Positions 24,891 to 36,480 of a stretch of 64,000 bases of DNA are shown piece after piece. Origin of the DNA: Siphonodentalium dalli (lineage: Eukaryota; Mollusca; Scaphopoda; Gadilida; Siphonodentaliidae). The position numbers and the translations under genes were made by a program. The stretch spans positions 121,230,723-121,294,722 of the forward strand of contig CP136063.1 in the NCBI GenBank assembly GCA_032622095.1, given 5' to 3'. Position 1 is the first letter of the stretch. Every line of letters begins with the position of its first letter. The notes beneath the pieces are model-generated. The model ran no database searches and had not been told where the DNA came from. It worked only from the letters and a program-made list of their open reading frames with translations.

Positions 24891-26970
24891 CTAGTCCAAC
24901 AAATTAGACTTTCGGAATTTTAATATTTGGACGTTTATGGACCTTTTAATCCTTCAGTCTAATGGAACACGTGAAAACTTTGAACGCTACGAAGCCACAC
25001 GAATTATGTGGCAAGGTCATGCCCCTTTAACTTACACTGTTCACGTCTGACACAAATAAAATTACAAATAAAAAACATACCTTTTGTTGGAATGTTAAAT
25101 ATCATGACTGAACTAACTAGCATAAATTTGTGTCACTATTAATCCATATAATTTTATAACAACTCAACCGACAGAAATATTCAAACCCGTCTACGCTAGC
25201 GAACACATACGAAAACGAAAGCACGCGCATGCGTAATAGATCAGAAATCTGGGAAAACACGCGAAATTAACATAATTTATTTGTATTTGAAAATGTAGTC
25301 CAAGTCTTCTCGTACTAAAACCGGCTAAGATATTGGGATGGAGGTGCCGGTCTTTAGTCCGAGTTCCAGGCCCATGCATTCTTATGACACGACTTAAGCG
25401 TTAGTGACCCGCTCAAATAAAACCACAATTATATGAAATAAAATATCACAATTGCGACAATAAACGGATATTTTCTACAGAAGACATGCTATTTGATCTG
25501 AAACCCACATCAGTTGAGAATTGAAAGCGGTAATTTAATGCGAAAAGAGACATTTACCGCAATGTTTACAAATTTTTAAGAAGTATGCGAACTCAGTTGA
25601 CCTCGCGAACTGTGTTTGGCATTTTCCGTTGAAAATATTCAGTAGATTTTCGACTGACCACGCAAATTACGATGAATTCTCCATTGTAATCGTAATTATG
25701 TGTGTCAATAAATAAAAAATAAATAGATTAATTAAACATTGAAGATATAAATAATACATTAAATAAATTACGGGGAATTACAACCCTCTCAAAGTTTAAA
25801 ACAGTGTAAACACAACGACCATTAGAATAAATAATATGGTGCTACATTTCCCACATTTGGTGGACTTCAGCGAAATTAAGATATATACTAAGCGAACAGA
25901 GCAATATACTGCTCTTGTTAAGCACACAAAAAATCAAACAAAATTTGTATAAATTTTTAACCTTAAGTTTGAAAAGTCACACTAAAACGGAAGAACTATA
26001 TTTGAAACTGTGATTCGGTTCTCCGATTATTTTATCAACACAAAAGTCAAAATGCACATGGATGAAAATCACACGCATGGCAAGTCAGACACAAGAGTTC
26101 TAATTTGCTCCAATTTTGACAAGTTGCTTGCGAAAATTGTCAACAAAATTACCTTTCTGATCCTCCATTATGTCATTAAGTTTTTAGTGCGGGAATTGTT
26201 CTCAAAGCACATAGGAAACTGGACTTTGGGGAGATCGGTTTTCGCTATTTTGTTCGGAAAACCCCGCGCTATATATAGAAACGGAAACTAGAATACTCAG
26301 AACAAACACCGGACAATGCCGAAGTTCTTCGGAACCTGAGTTCGGCTTTCAGTTAAGTAAACAAACAGAAAAAACAGCGATGTTGGTGACAATCAACCGG
26401 AATATTCTATGCGTAATTTAACATGAAAGTTAGATTATTATATGACCATATTAAAGATGTCTCTCTTTCCGATGTATATAGCATCATGTATTGATTCATT
26501 AGGTAAATCGAGTAAAATACACCACAGATTCCCGCCACAGATCGTGGGCGTAACTCGTGTGATAGGATTGGTATGCAAGCGGGCTTGGACTAAAAACAGC
26601 AAATCGCCATCCCAATATCTTAGCTGGTTTTAGTACAAGAAGACTTGGACTATTGAAAATGGTGATATGTTTTCCAATCCGGGATTAAACTAACAAATCT
26701 GTAATTCTGACAACTTTTATATCACAATCTATGTGTGAACACAAAGAATACTATCTCTGCTACAGGTAAGACTATTAATGTATTTGTAGATAATTTAAGA
26801 GAAAATGGTATTTTGATGGGTCATATCGGTGGTCACTGATGTTGACCTGCTTCAAAATGTGTGCTAACTTTGCTTTCAGCTCTTTTATTAGACTAGAAGG
26901 ATTAATACAATCGTAAATGTCCAAATATTAAAATATGTATTAATCCGAATAGTCTAATTTGTTGGACTAG
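24891..26970. mobile_element. ~2.1-kb inverted-repeat element inserted in the right arm of the composite
   Basis: The ends are CTAGTCCAACAAATTAGAC and its reverse complement. The pairing continues inward with gaps through attttaatatttggac and taatccttc.agtctaat, about 75-80 bp in all. The sequence tagccaacaccta occurs at both junctions (24881-24893 and 26968-26980) but only once in the uninterrupted left arm (as ccaacacc), so a target duplication of about 7-9 bp is certain although its limits overlap the ends. No transposase was recognised. Confidence 0.82.
25296..26652. repeat. Second, inner inverted repeat inside the 24891-26970 element
   Basis: tagtccaagtcttctcgtac (25296) through ggctaagatattgggatgg (to 25341) pairs with 26607-26652 at 42 or more of 46 positions. 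A looser extension reaches about 25379 and 26568. The outer phrase tagtccaa is shared with the ends of the enclosing element, so this may be a related element that landed in it, or two pairs of ends of one family. Confidence 0.72.
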
Positions 26971-27079
26971 CCAACACCTATTAAACTACATAACTACAAC
27001 TTTTGAATAATTCGCTGTAATAATTCACAAACTACTAGTGAGATAATTATGTTTTCGGCCTCCGATAAAGCCATATAGT

Positions 27080-29506
27080 TAGTGATAGTAGGTGATTTTT
27101 TCAAAATGGGTTTTATATGTCATGTTATATATCATTTTGAAGGGAATATAATTCTGTATACAAATATGAAAACCTTTTTCAGATGTATTAGGTAAGAAAA
27201 AAGTTATAGTTCATTATATATCCTGATTATTCTTAAAAGTCTGCCGAACGCCAGGCCTGGAAATCTCAAGGCGGGCTGCCCGCCTACAGCCCGCCTAGAA
27301 TTTTCCAAGGCGGGCTTTTTGTAGCCCGCCTCGTCTACGATAGGACATTTATTATTTAGTTATTTTATTGTGTTTAATGAGTAAAATACTGCATCGAAAT
27401 CGTAATTATATTGTACAGTGTGTGGACTGTGCGCATGCGTGACCTGGCGGTAATGTCAAATGGGAATTATAGCGGAATCAGTAAATTCCGGAACGAACGG
27501 TTTCGTAAATCTGATCTTTTGATCGATTCTCACACATTTTATGACCAAAATAAATTATTTCTCTTCATAAGATTGAGCTTACAATATATTTCACTGGATA
27601 AAATGAACACATGTTTGTGGATAGTGAGAACCAAATGTCACTGTCCCAATTAAGTTCAACCTTTCGTTCCGTTTCCGGTTCCTATCAGTGAAAATTGTAT
27701 TTAGCTTGCAGCCGTCTTTTATCGCTTCGATTGACAATATTTTAATATAATTAGCTAAATGTATCCACGTATTCTAGTTTACACTGTTATTCAATTATTA
27801 AAGTTCAGAAACTATTTCTATGTCCCCAATTGCAAACACCCAGTTATCTATAGATAGCGACTTGACTGCTGCAATGGAATATGGATTACATTGAGAGAAA
27901 AAGCAGTCAATATTCAAGTGCAAATATACTGGATTTAATATTGTTCTTGATTGTGTATTTTATGTAAAATTACACTTTCATGGAGAATGCTTTTAACATG
28001 GACAAACTCACCCAATTCCGTTGCATGGGTTGGACACCGACTGACAAATTGTTGAGTACAAACACTCTTACACTTACATTTTGTTTCTTGTTCATATAAA
28101 TTATCATAACATATAAAACATAGTTAAATATTCACCATACCATAATTACTGTGGGGGATTTTGACATTCACAACTCTGTGGACACTTTGTTTCCACATAA
28201 TTTTTTTTTGTATTTAGATGGAGTTATACAACATCAAAAATAGACAAACTAACGGCAGTAGTAACTCAGATAAAATAAATCATAACTTTAAAAGTTGAGG
28301 AGGGCTATAGCCCTCCTAGGCATATCTAGGAGGGCTATTAATAGCCCTCCTGGATTTTCTAGATCGCCAGCCCTGGAACGCTGTCTCGGATTTGCGGTAA
28401 AGTGCCCTCTGTGTTATCGGGCATGCACAATGTGTTATATTAGGTTTTATGTTTGTGAAAAATACACAATGTGAAAGAGGGTTTAATACTCTATTCATAT
28501 AAGGATTTGTTTTTGGATTATCTTTTACGATGAGCCAAGGTATGTTATCTTAAACATTGAACATCATTGGGTAAAATTGACCGGGATCATATGGAATAAT
28601 ATAAAACTCTACAGAATAGGCTATCTGACCATTCCTATGATCAATAGGAAAACTATTGTAAAGTCTCCTGCAATAAATTTTATACCATTGTAAAGATAAT
28701 TAAATTCTGAATTCAAAAAAGCAAACTTCAATTCAAAACATTTAATTCATCAGAAGTTATAAAAATTGAATATTTATATAGAATCTCAATAAATACCACA
28801 CACAAAGTATCACGTAACGTCACAAACTCAACGTAAATACATGACGTTATATAGGAGATGATACAAAAAGTGACTTTGTGTTCACTAAATACACCCCCTG
28901 TAACAAAAAAGCGCGCATTGGCGCGACTTATCGGCAAACAAATCTAAAAAGAGTAGATTCTTGGCCTTATTTGTGTGAAAAAATCAGTTTGAAGTCGTAT
29001 TGTGAATTTATTCTGTGTTTAAGTGAACTCAAAAGTTCGTAATTTTCATAACAAAACTGGTCTAGCATTTGTTTACATCGGGCAATCGCTGGCACAAATT
29101 ATGTAAATTAGGGGGAATTTCTTTGGACAATTGAAGTTATTAATACCACAGGAACACGTCACCAAAGTTTCTACCCAGAATTCTGCTTTTTAGGTCACTT
29201 ATGAGCCATATAAGGCTGTATGACCTAACGCGAAATGAGAGGTTGCGAGAAGCAAGATGGCGGCGCCTATAAATGCAGAAAATGGAGGCTGTATCCGGTT
29301 TTCAATCTGCTGAAACTCCGTTGTGCCAAATGTAATTTAGATAATTTTCTGACAGCTAAAAGAGATATATTATGAATTTTATGAATCACTAATTCATTTT
29401 TCGTGGCATTGAGTATTTATTGAAATATAAAAAATAAATTCGAGGTGCAATTTACTATAGAGCAGAATAGGAAACTGTCCGCGACGTCATGACGTTCCGG
29501 TCGCTA
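27080..29506. mobile_element. ~2.4-kb insertion in the right arm, target duplication atatagt
   Basis: The uninterrupted left arm reads the equivalent of ccatatagtagattaac once. Here atatagt stands at 27073-27079 and again at 29507-29513 with 2.4 kb between them, so this is an insertion with a duplication of about 7 bp. The extreme ends pair weakly (tagtga against the reverse complement of tcgcta). The interior contains a separate hAT-like element (27252-28375). No transposase could be read. Confidence 0.7.
27252..28375. mobile_element. hAT-like element with subterminal GGCGGGCT/AGCCCGCC palindromes
   Basis: The ends CAGGCCTGG and CCAGCCCTG are inverted repeats (8 of 9). gaacgc flanks both sides; only 6 bp match, short of the 8 bp expected for hAT. 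The left subterminal zone holds palindromes of ggcgggct and agcccgcc, and the right one holds aggagggctatagccctcct and a second similar palindrome. The two sides use related but distinct motifs. No transposase remains. Confidence 0.6.
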
Positions 29507-29728
29507 ATATAGTAGATTAACTTTTCCTTCCAATGAAAAATTGCGATCTCCCAATTGTTCCGTTTTAGTGGGTTGTCATTTTTCATTTGCCAGTTTATTT
29601 CCGCATCCGATTAGTTTCGATTAGAATTCAAGGATGGTGTCGAGTCACTGGACGATCACGGTGAAAAATGTTTTAAACTCCGTTAATTTGGCGTCCGGAA
29701 TGATTTTATCGCTGCATAGTTTTACGAG

Positions 29729-31273
29729 GGGTACAAGACATTTCGTACCATGGTCGTTTCGTACTTGGTCGTTTCGTACCATCTGGTCGTTTCGTACCAT
29801 ATTGTTTGGTCGTTTCGTACCGCATTCTTTGGTCGTTTCGTACCATGTAAAAAATCAATTGGTCGTTTCGTACCGTGTGTTGGAAATGGGGAAAACACGG
29901 TATTTTATATATATATTTATATTATGTATGTATAATATTCATGTTTTGGAATGCGGCGAAAGATCTTATGAGATTTGCTTACATCGAATGTGAATTTCCA
30001 ATCACGCTGACAATAGTATTCATCTGATTGACTGCGGGAAAGATCTTATGAGATGTTTTTACAACAAGTGTTAATACTAATCAATCTGTATAAACAAGAG
30101 GTGAGCTCTTACTGATTACCACTAATTACCACCTGGCTTCTTGGTCACACCTTTTCGTGAGTTGTTTTTGTTGGAATCCTATAAGTAACATGAGATCCCC
30201 CATCATTTCATCATTCATCTCACAATCATGTCTGACTTTCTCTCCGACGTTAATTGTATAGACTGTTCCAGAGAGGTTCGTCCGCGTCAACACGGTCTTC
30301 AATGTGAAGGTTAGTACTCGTATATATTATACAATTTTATTTTGAACATCAACTTAACTTAATATTTAAAAACAATCTGTAAAATGTATATATATTATAC
30401 ATTTTTATTTTAAACATCAACTTAACTAAATAATTAAAAACAAATCTGTATGAATATTAATGTAAATGATTATTTATGACGAGTCAAATGTTGCTTTAAC
30501 CAATATTGAAATTCATCAATACAGATATATACCAGTTTGTTATAACACTGAACAGGTACTTCAAACATCGTCTGAAATGAGATCTCGTCAATTCCCGTAG
30601 CGTTCGCGATATCTCCACGATGCGTTATAGAGCCAGCACTGTGAGTCTCGCATACTCTGGATAAAGGTACATGGAACAACGACACTGAGGGATGGCACAG
30701 ACGCATCCAATACAAAAACAAGGCAACAAGTGTCCCATATTATATCCTGGTTCCAATGCTCAAGAAGGAATCGGCAACGACAGACATGACAGTAAAGTTA
30801 CCAAAGATACCAAAGACTCCAGTATCGGGAGAACCAGGCGCAACTATTCTGCTTGTGGAGTAACTACGAAAACGGCGGCATCTCCACCAGTGGTCTGTTG
30901 AAGGCATGTTCAAAACTGTTTGCGCCAACAGTTGTTGTCATTGCTGTCGAGTCGGCTGATTGTTAATATCAAATATCATGTACGTCCCATATTGTTGTGT
31001 AAAATAATGTTGTTAATATGTTATTGTTATTTTAAAATAAAGAATAAAGTATGAAATTAATACTGTTTTCCCCCATTCCCAACATGGCACAACACACGGT
31101 ACGAAACGACCAATTGATTTTCTACATGGTACGAAACGACCAATTGATTTTCTACATGGTACGAAACGACCAAACAATGCGGTACGAAACGACCAAGAAA
31201 TATGGTACGAAACGACCAGATGGTACGAAACGTCCAGGTACGAAACGACCATGGTACGAAACGTCTAGAAGCC
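29729..31273 (+). mobile_element. Mutator-like element (MULE) with 9-bp target duplication
   Basis: ttttacgag flanks both sides (29720-29728 and 31274-31282), the 9-bp duplication characteristic of Mutator elements. The ends are mirrored arrays of the motif ggtcgtttcgtacc: about six copies plus a variant at the left (29735-29875) and about eight in inverse orientation at the right (31095-31268). Spacers vary from 1 to about 17 bp. The tips GGGTACAAGACATTTCG and the reverse complement of CGAAACGTCTAGAAGCC pair imperfectly. A first-exon remnant of a transposase gene lies inside, the rest being deleted. Confidence 0.88.
30228..30309 (+). pseudogene. First exon of a MULE-type transposase gene (Cys motif)
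   Basis: From the ATG the exon encodes MSDFLSDVNCIDCSREVRP, then RQHGLQCE, and meets a donor-like gaag|gttagt. The C-x2-C...H-x3-C spacing, with a basic R/P-rich link, resembles the N-terminal zinc-binding segment of metazoan Mutator-type transposases. This is recognition from memory of the family, not a search. No downstream exon with the DDE core was found before the right terminus, so the gene is gutted. Confidence 0.5.
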
Positions 31274-31282
31274 TTTTACGAG

Positions 31283-32239
31283 TATGTTATTTATAGGAAA
31301 CAAGTGACATTATGGCCGGTATTTTGCGTTTAGTGGTTTTGTTTGAGATATGTTGTCGGCCCATGAATCAATAGATACATTACTTTCTACTTCTTTATAA
31401 GGATCCCGATTTCTAAACTCAATTAAAACCTTATTTTTGGGACTTTATGTCCAGTAACTGTGCTATATCAACACCGTCGTTCTGAAGTGACGAAAGCTAC
31501 AACACAAGTGTTGAGCTAAAAATGTAATCACAACATCGGTATAACATGCATTCTAATGTAAACAATATTATTTTAATTTAATGTTCGACCACTCCCCACT
31601 TGTTGTTTCTCGATTTCGACTGGAGCCATATTTCTTTTTCGTCATGAAGTTTTAAAAGACGCCGGAGTTTGTATATTTGGTTCAAATGCGATTCCAAAGC
31701 AAGCCAAAATATTAAATATGCCTCCATATTATACATATATTCAATAACTGTGAACCGATGGCCCTTACCATTTTGGATTTTTATCGGGCAACAACTACAT
31801 AAAATTTCAATGAGTTGCCTTATTGTAAACCCGATCGGAAAAGACCGTAAAACGGCCACGTGATGACGATTGCGAAATACTTGGCACACGTCAGGTACCG
31901 ATAAAGAGAGTCTGCTTCTTGCCAATTTCACGAACATATAAATTAGAGGCATCCTGACTATTATAAATGTGCTTATTAAGATCAACGTATCAGTTTTTAT
32001 TTAATCATATCTTATTTATGTTTATAAAATAAAGGTAGAAAAAGGTACCAGATGCAACTGAAATACATTTGATAATAAAGAATAACGGAAGCTCATTGTA
32101 GATATTTCTGATGTTTTATGAGTTAATAATTATGTCAACTTATTAAATTTATGAAATCAACAGCCCATTACAAACACTTCAACAACCCTCTCTTGTTAGA
32201 TATAGAAGACAAACATGCGGGAGCAGAAATTGATACTAT
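31283..32239. other. Non-coding stretch with one unrecognised open frame
   Basis: A 135-codon frame lies on the minus strand at 31578-31985. It has no recognisable domain, and a shorter overlapping frame exists on the plus strand. Composition does not favour it strongly. I treat it as probably spurious. Confidence 0.45.
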
Positions 32240-33715
32240 ATATGCATACCATGTGCTGATGACCTCGCACTACTTTCACATAATCCAACAGGGATGCCGC
32301 CTATATGGTTGCCAGAGTTGAAGCATACTCTTGAAAGAGCAGAAAGGTACCTTATCAACCCAAAGAAAAGTGCCATCATAGAATTCAACCGAAAACATAC
32401 ATCAAAACCACAACTGTATACAATATATTGAGGAACCATAGACAAGCCTTCTGCAGTGGAACGTCTGGGAATCATGAGGAATGTGTACAACAATTAAAGG
32501 GGTACTGTACGCCATTTTCAATAAATTCCCGATGATAACAACGATCTATTATCGATACTATATAGAAATATAAGTAATTTGAGTCGAAGATGTATTCTGT
32601 AAACGCTCAGGTTAATAGGCTATCTTAAAATTTAATCATTTAAAAGTTAATAATTTAATATAAATTGATTTTATGGCTCCAGCCATAAAATGGCGTCTCT
32701 TAAAATTGGAATTTCCGTGTACAAAACGTAATCAAATTATAATTGAGGGATACTGGATTAATAAAACAATTGCACACACGATCGTTTGAAACATTATGCT
32801 TATACGGGGAGAAAACCCAAGCCACTCGTTGACTAGTGACCATACACTAACTTAAATGAGTATATGGGACTACTAAGCATATAATATAATGTTTATTTGA
32901 TTCATTTGGTTGAAAACTGTACAAAAATTACTCGACAACGACAATTTGTATTTTTGCATTCCGGTAAATTTGCCATCCGTAACAATACTTCGTACTCAAC
33001 AGACTTTCAAAAAATGGAAAAGTTGTTACCTTATTCTCCGACTCGGGGATTATAGAAACCAACAACAACATCTTGGGTACAGTACCCCTTTAAGGCAGAT
33101 AGGCCTATAGAGAACAAAATTCAGCTTTCGAGAAGAACCGGCTACTCATACTGGGCGCCGGATTACATGGCAAGACGGGAATTACATACAAAATTAAAAC
33201 CACACTATGGTCGATGTATGTGGTACCAAGAGTTATTTGTGGACTTGAAGTGGTAATGAACCTAACAACTCAACAGGTGAAGAAACTTTTATCCCATCAA
33301 ACCTCAATGTTGAGACAGATACAACACTTACCAACCAGGACCTCAACGACCGCTGTACACTCACATCTAGGTAAATAAATAAATCTAATAAATCTAAATA
33401 AATATAGCCACAGTTGTGCACAGAAATATGCTAAACTTCTTATACATAATCATTACTCGCCCGGACTGTATAGAGCGAGAAATTGGAATCCGACAATTAG
33501 CGGTCCACAAAATGGTCTCCATCAGCTGGTTCTCCAACATCAGACTTCGGTAGTATGGACTACATATATATAGTGCATGTATATACACTCTACTTCAGAA
33601 TACACCACAACAGGAAGAGTGGAAAAACAACTGGATGATTGCATTGCAGCAAAAGTGGAGGCTGATTGGGAAGACGAAATAAAAGAAAAAACGTCCCTCT
33701 AGTTGTTCGGGCAGT
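32240..33715 (+). pseudogene. Jockey-like non-LTR retrotransposon relic (reverse transcriptase to C-terminus)
   Basis: PCADDLALLSHN (about 32248-32283) is the active-site box with Cys in place of Tyr, followed by ELKHTLERAERYLINPKKS. After the MITE at 32498-33089, WSMYVVPRVICGLEV and then LLSHQTSMLRQIQHLPTRTS read in one frame. Near 33469 follows IERELGIRQLAVHKMVS plus SWFSNIR, and near 33635 a segment ending EADWEDEIKEK. This is the order seen in jockey/Nimb-type ORF2 C-termini. Stops and frame changes break it repeatedly. A second copy of the C-terminal part lies at 36481-37420. Confidence 0.75.
32498..33089. mobile_element. TTAA-target MITE, 592 bp
   Basis: Perfect 13-bp ends AGGGGTACTGTAC and GTACAGTACCCCT are flanked by TTAA on both sides (32494-32497 and 33090-33093). 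TTAA targets are used by piggyBac and Kolobok elements; without a transposase I cannot choose between them. It interrupts the reverse-transcriptase relic, and the relic's reading resumes on the other side, so the insertion is younger. Confidence 0.9.
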
Positions 33716-34359
33716 GAACCGATCTTATCAATGGTGAACTGGGGCCCATCACTAGTGAACTGGAACATTTTTGATAAATTCTACTATTCCACAATTTCTA
33801 ACTATAATTAATGGTTTGATAGTTGATCCGGAGCCGGAAAGGTATATTCAACAAATGAACTGCATATATTTTTCTGTTGCAGAAAACTTGCGTTATTTAC
33901 CATAAGAAAATCCCCAGTGACCTTTCAGGACCAGATCGGATAAGACCGAAAACCACAAGAGGATATTTTCTCATGAAACAGTTAGGCCTACTACCTCGTG
34001 TCATTTACTGCGGTAACAAACTGTCTTGTGCAAGGTGTGCGTATTTTGCGTCGATTTTTATTTACTCTGATTTCTTACATGTAGTGGCGATTTAGTTTTG
34101 TAATTATTCCTCGATCAGCTAGTGCAAGTATTGGAGGGATATACTGCTGCACAGAATGCAGAGTTATTTTTCTTATAAACATATACCTATACCTATATAC
34201 GATGCTGCAATTAATCAATGACTATATGACTATGAGTGTCAGGTCCTCCCCATCAACCCATTTGAATCACTTGCCCGATTCAAACCGCGATCCGTCTGGA
34301 ACTTTAAAATTTTCACCTCTCGCGGTTGTACCACACCCAGGGTGAGGGCGGTATTGCGT
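33716..34359. other. Non-coding stretch, nothing recognised
   Basis: No gene or repeat could be supported. The base composition shifts towards the GC-richer arrays that follow. Confidence 0.45.
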
Positions 34360-35560
34360 TTTTTCTATGGGGCATTTGGGGTGGGCCACCAACCCATGCC
34401 GTCATATTGGCCGAAATCCTCACCGTTTTCGAAAATGGTCCATACCCATTTGTAAACATACCCGGGGGTGATACACCGGGGTGAGGGTCGGAATGTTTCT
34501 AAGGGTATTTGGGTGCAAAGGCTCCTAGAGGAAATTACTAAAATACCAATATAAACTATACCAGTGACAAGGTTCAAATTATTCATTTTGGCTAAAACCA
34601 CACCAACTATCAAAACCCTAATAAATTATAGAAATCGATAATTGAAGCCAAAATATCACCTGTGTGTCTTATTGGCAATACAATTCCCCTTCATTCGACA
34701 TATAACTCGGCGGAACTGAACGAAGAGAAGTCGAGAAATCTACTGAATAATTCGTGTCGTCAATCTCCCTGTCCTCTCAGAGGTCTTTGGCCTAGATACG
34801 AAATCAATATTTTAGAGCAATAATTTGTCGCGAACGCCTGCAATCAAATTTCAGATATCCTTATCTTTCTCGAAAGTGGTCCATAGCCCATTTTCAGCCC
34901 CGTCGTGGTGGTACCCCGGGGTGAGGGTGTTTTATAGGCAGTATTTGAGGCGGGCCACACACCCATGTCGTCAAATTAACCGAAAGAGACATTTTTGAGA
35001 ATGAGGAATAAAATGCAAATTTATACCCGATTTTCACCCCCTCAGGTACCGCGATGGTACCCCGGGGTGAGGAGTTGGGGTATCTATGGGGTATTTGGGC
35101 GGGCTATCCACTCCTTACCTTTCTCGAAAGTGGTTCATACCATATTTTAAACCCCTCGGGTTTGTACCCGCAGGGGTGAGGGTGGATGAGGTGTTTATAT
35201 GTGTATTTGGGGCGAGCCACCCACCCATGCCGTCAAATTGGGCGAAATCCTTACCGTTCTCGAAAATTGTCCATATGAGAGGGGTGAGGGTTTTGGTTGT
35301 TGCTAGTGGGTATTTGGAGCGGGCCACCCACCCATGCCGTAAAATTGGCCGAAATTATTGCCGTTCTCGAAAATGGTACATACCCCATTTTCATCTCCTC
35401 ACGATGCACAGTAGGCCTACCCCCGGCGGTGAGGAGTGAGGGGGTGATTATAGGAGGTATTTGGGTGGGCCACCCACCCATGCCGTCAAATTGACCCAAA
35501 GAAACATATTTGAGAGTAGAGTTATAAGGCATAAAGAATAAGTTCCAAAAGTCATGTTCG
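34360..35560. repeat. GC-richer degenerate tandem array, ~110-145-bp units
   Basis: The core gggccacccacccatgccgt, followed by caaattggccgaaat, gttctcgaaaatggtccata and ccccggggtgagggtg, recurs near 34380, 34953, 35100, 35212, 35321 and 35466, with variable divergence. Several longish open frames on both strands are artefacts of this array. Confidence 0.78.
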
Positions 35561-35574
35561 TACGGGCTATATAT

Positions 35575-36080
35575 ATATAGAGGGTGCGGTTTTTGATTTT
35601 TATAGTATAATTTGAGGAGGACCACCCTACAGCATCGTTTATTTGGTAAAAATCGGTTCATACATACCAAAACGGCAATGGTTGCCATTTGGCCAACTAA
35701 TGTGACAACCGCGCGTGCTAGAGGGTGCGGTTTTCGGTTTTTATAGTATAATTTGTGGTGGGCCACCCTACCGCACCGTTTATTTTGTCAAAATTGGTTC
35801 ATAAATACCAAAACGGCTATGGTTGCACTTTTGGCCACCTCCTGTGGCAACCACACGGGCGGTTTCGGTTTTTATATTATAATTTGGGGTGGGCCACGCT
35901 ATCGCACCGTTTATTTTGTCAAAATCGGTGAATAAATACCAAAACGACTATGGTTGCACTTATGGCCACCTTCTATGGAAACACCACGGGTTAGTGGGGT
36001 GCAGTTTTCGTGTTTTATAGTACATGTCTAATTTGGGGTGGGCCATCCTACCGCACCGTTTATTTGGTCAAGTTTGAATG
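35575..36080. repeat. Second tandem array, four ~135-147-bp units
   Basis: ggtttttatagtataattt, gtgggccaccctaccgcacc and accaaaacggctatggttgc recur in order, with gggccaccctaccgca-type anchors near 35620, 35758, 35893 and 36040. It adjoins the 34360-35560 array and shares its gggccaccc phrase, so the two arrays may derive from one another. Confidence 0.8.
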
Positions 36081-36480
36081 TTTCCGAATAAGGAATAAGG
36101 TACTGGGAATAGGTAACCAATGTCACTGTATAGTCTACATCCAACTGGGTATAGTTGATTCCGATGTTATAAGGGTAAGTTTTCAAACTATATATGTCAC
36201 TGGGTCCATCCTATAATCTCAGTAGGCCATATGTAGTGGGGGAATAGCTCGACCCTTGATACACAAGTATACTGAGGTATTATATCGTCTATTGGTTTGT
36301 TGGGAGATAGCTAGCGGGCATATTGATCAGCATGATTTGGTATTGGTATTAGTAGATACAGGTGTGCTATAGTAAATTAGTATAGTTGGTATACTGGGTA
36401 TTGGTATATATCCTGGTATACCGGGGTAAACGCACACAAGTGCGGTCATTTAAGACAGTGTCTCAAGTATGGTACACCCC
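36081..36480. other. Non-coding stretch with tggta-rich low-complexity sequence
   Basis: Between about 36330 and 36440 the phrases ggtattggtat and tactgggtattgg recur irregularly. No gene. Confidence 0.5.

Larger units (their letters stand above)
20866..29640. mobile_element. Composite of ~400-bp inverted arms with nested insertions
   Basis: The left arm is 20866-21270. Its reverse complement appears on the right in three pieces: 29507-29640 (outer; acaccatccttgaattc at both tips), about 26981-27079 (middle) and about 24750-24893 (inner). Identity of the outer piece is very high, with a few differences over 134 bp. The right arm was therefore one piece that was later split by two insertions (24891-26970 and 27080-29506). 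Between the arms lie a 30-C run and a reverse-transcriptase relic, itself split by the 23079-24481 element. No target duplication is obvious at the outer tips, so whether the arms are a transposon's terminal repeats or an inverted duplication is open. Confidence 0.7.

Noticed and set aside
29634-29993. 119-codon frame rich in SFRT/VVSY repeats
   Set aside because: It is the translation of the 14-bp motif array at the left end of the Mutator-like element.
31013-31296. Frames with repeated NDQLIFYMVR or GRFVPCRKSI
   Set aside because: They are the translation of the inverse motif array at the right end of the same element.
31578-31985. 135-codon minus-strand frame
   Set aside because: Long for this AT-rich DNA, but with no recognisable domain or splice context, so not called as a gene.
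35086-35766. 117- and 171-codon frames on opposite strands
   Set aside because: Both are built from the tandem array units (repeated GGWPT/AHPPMPS phrases).
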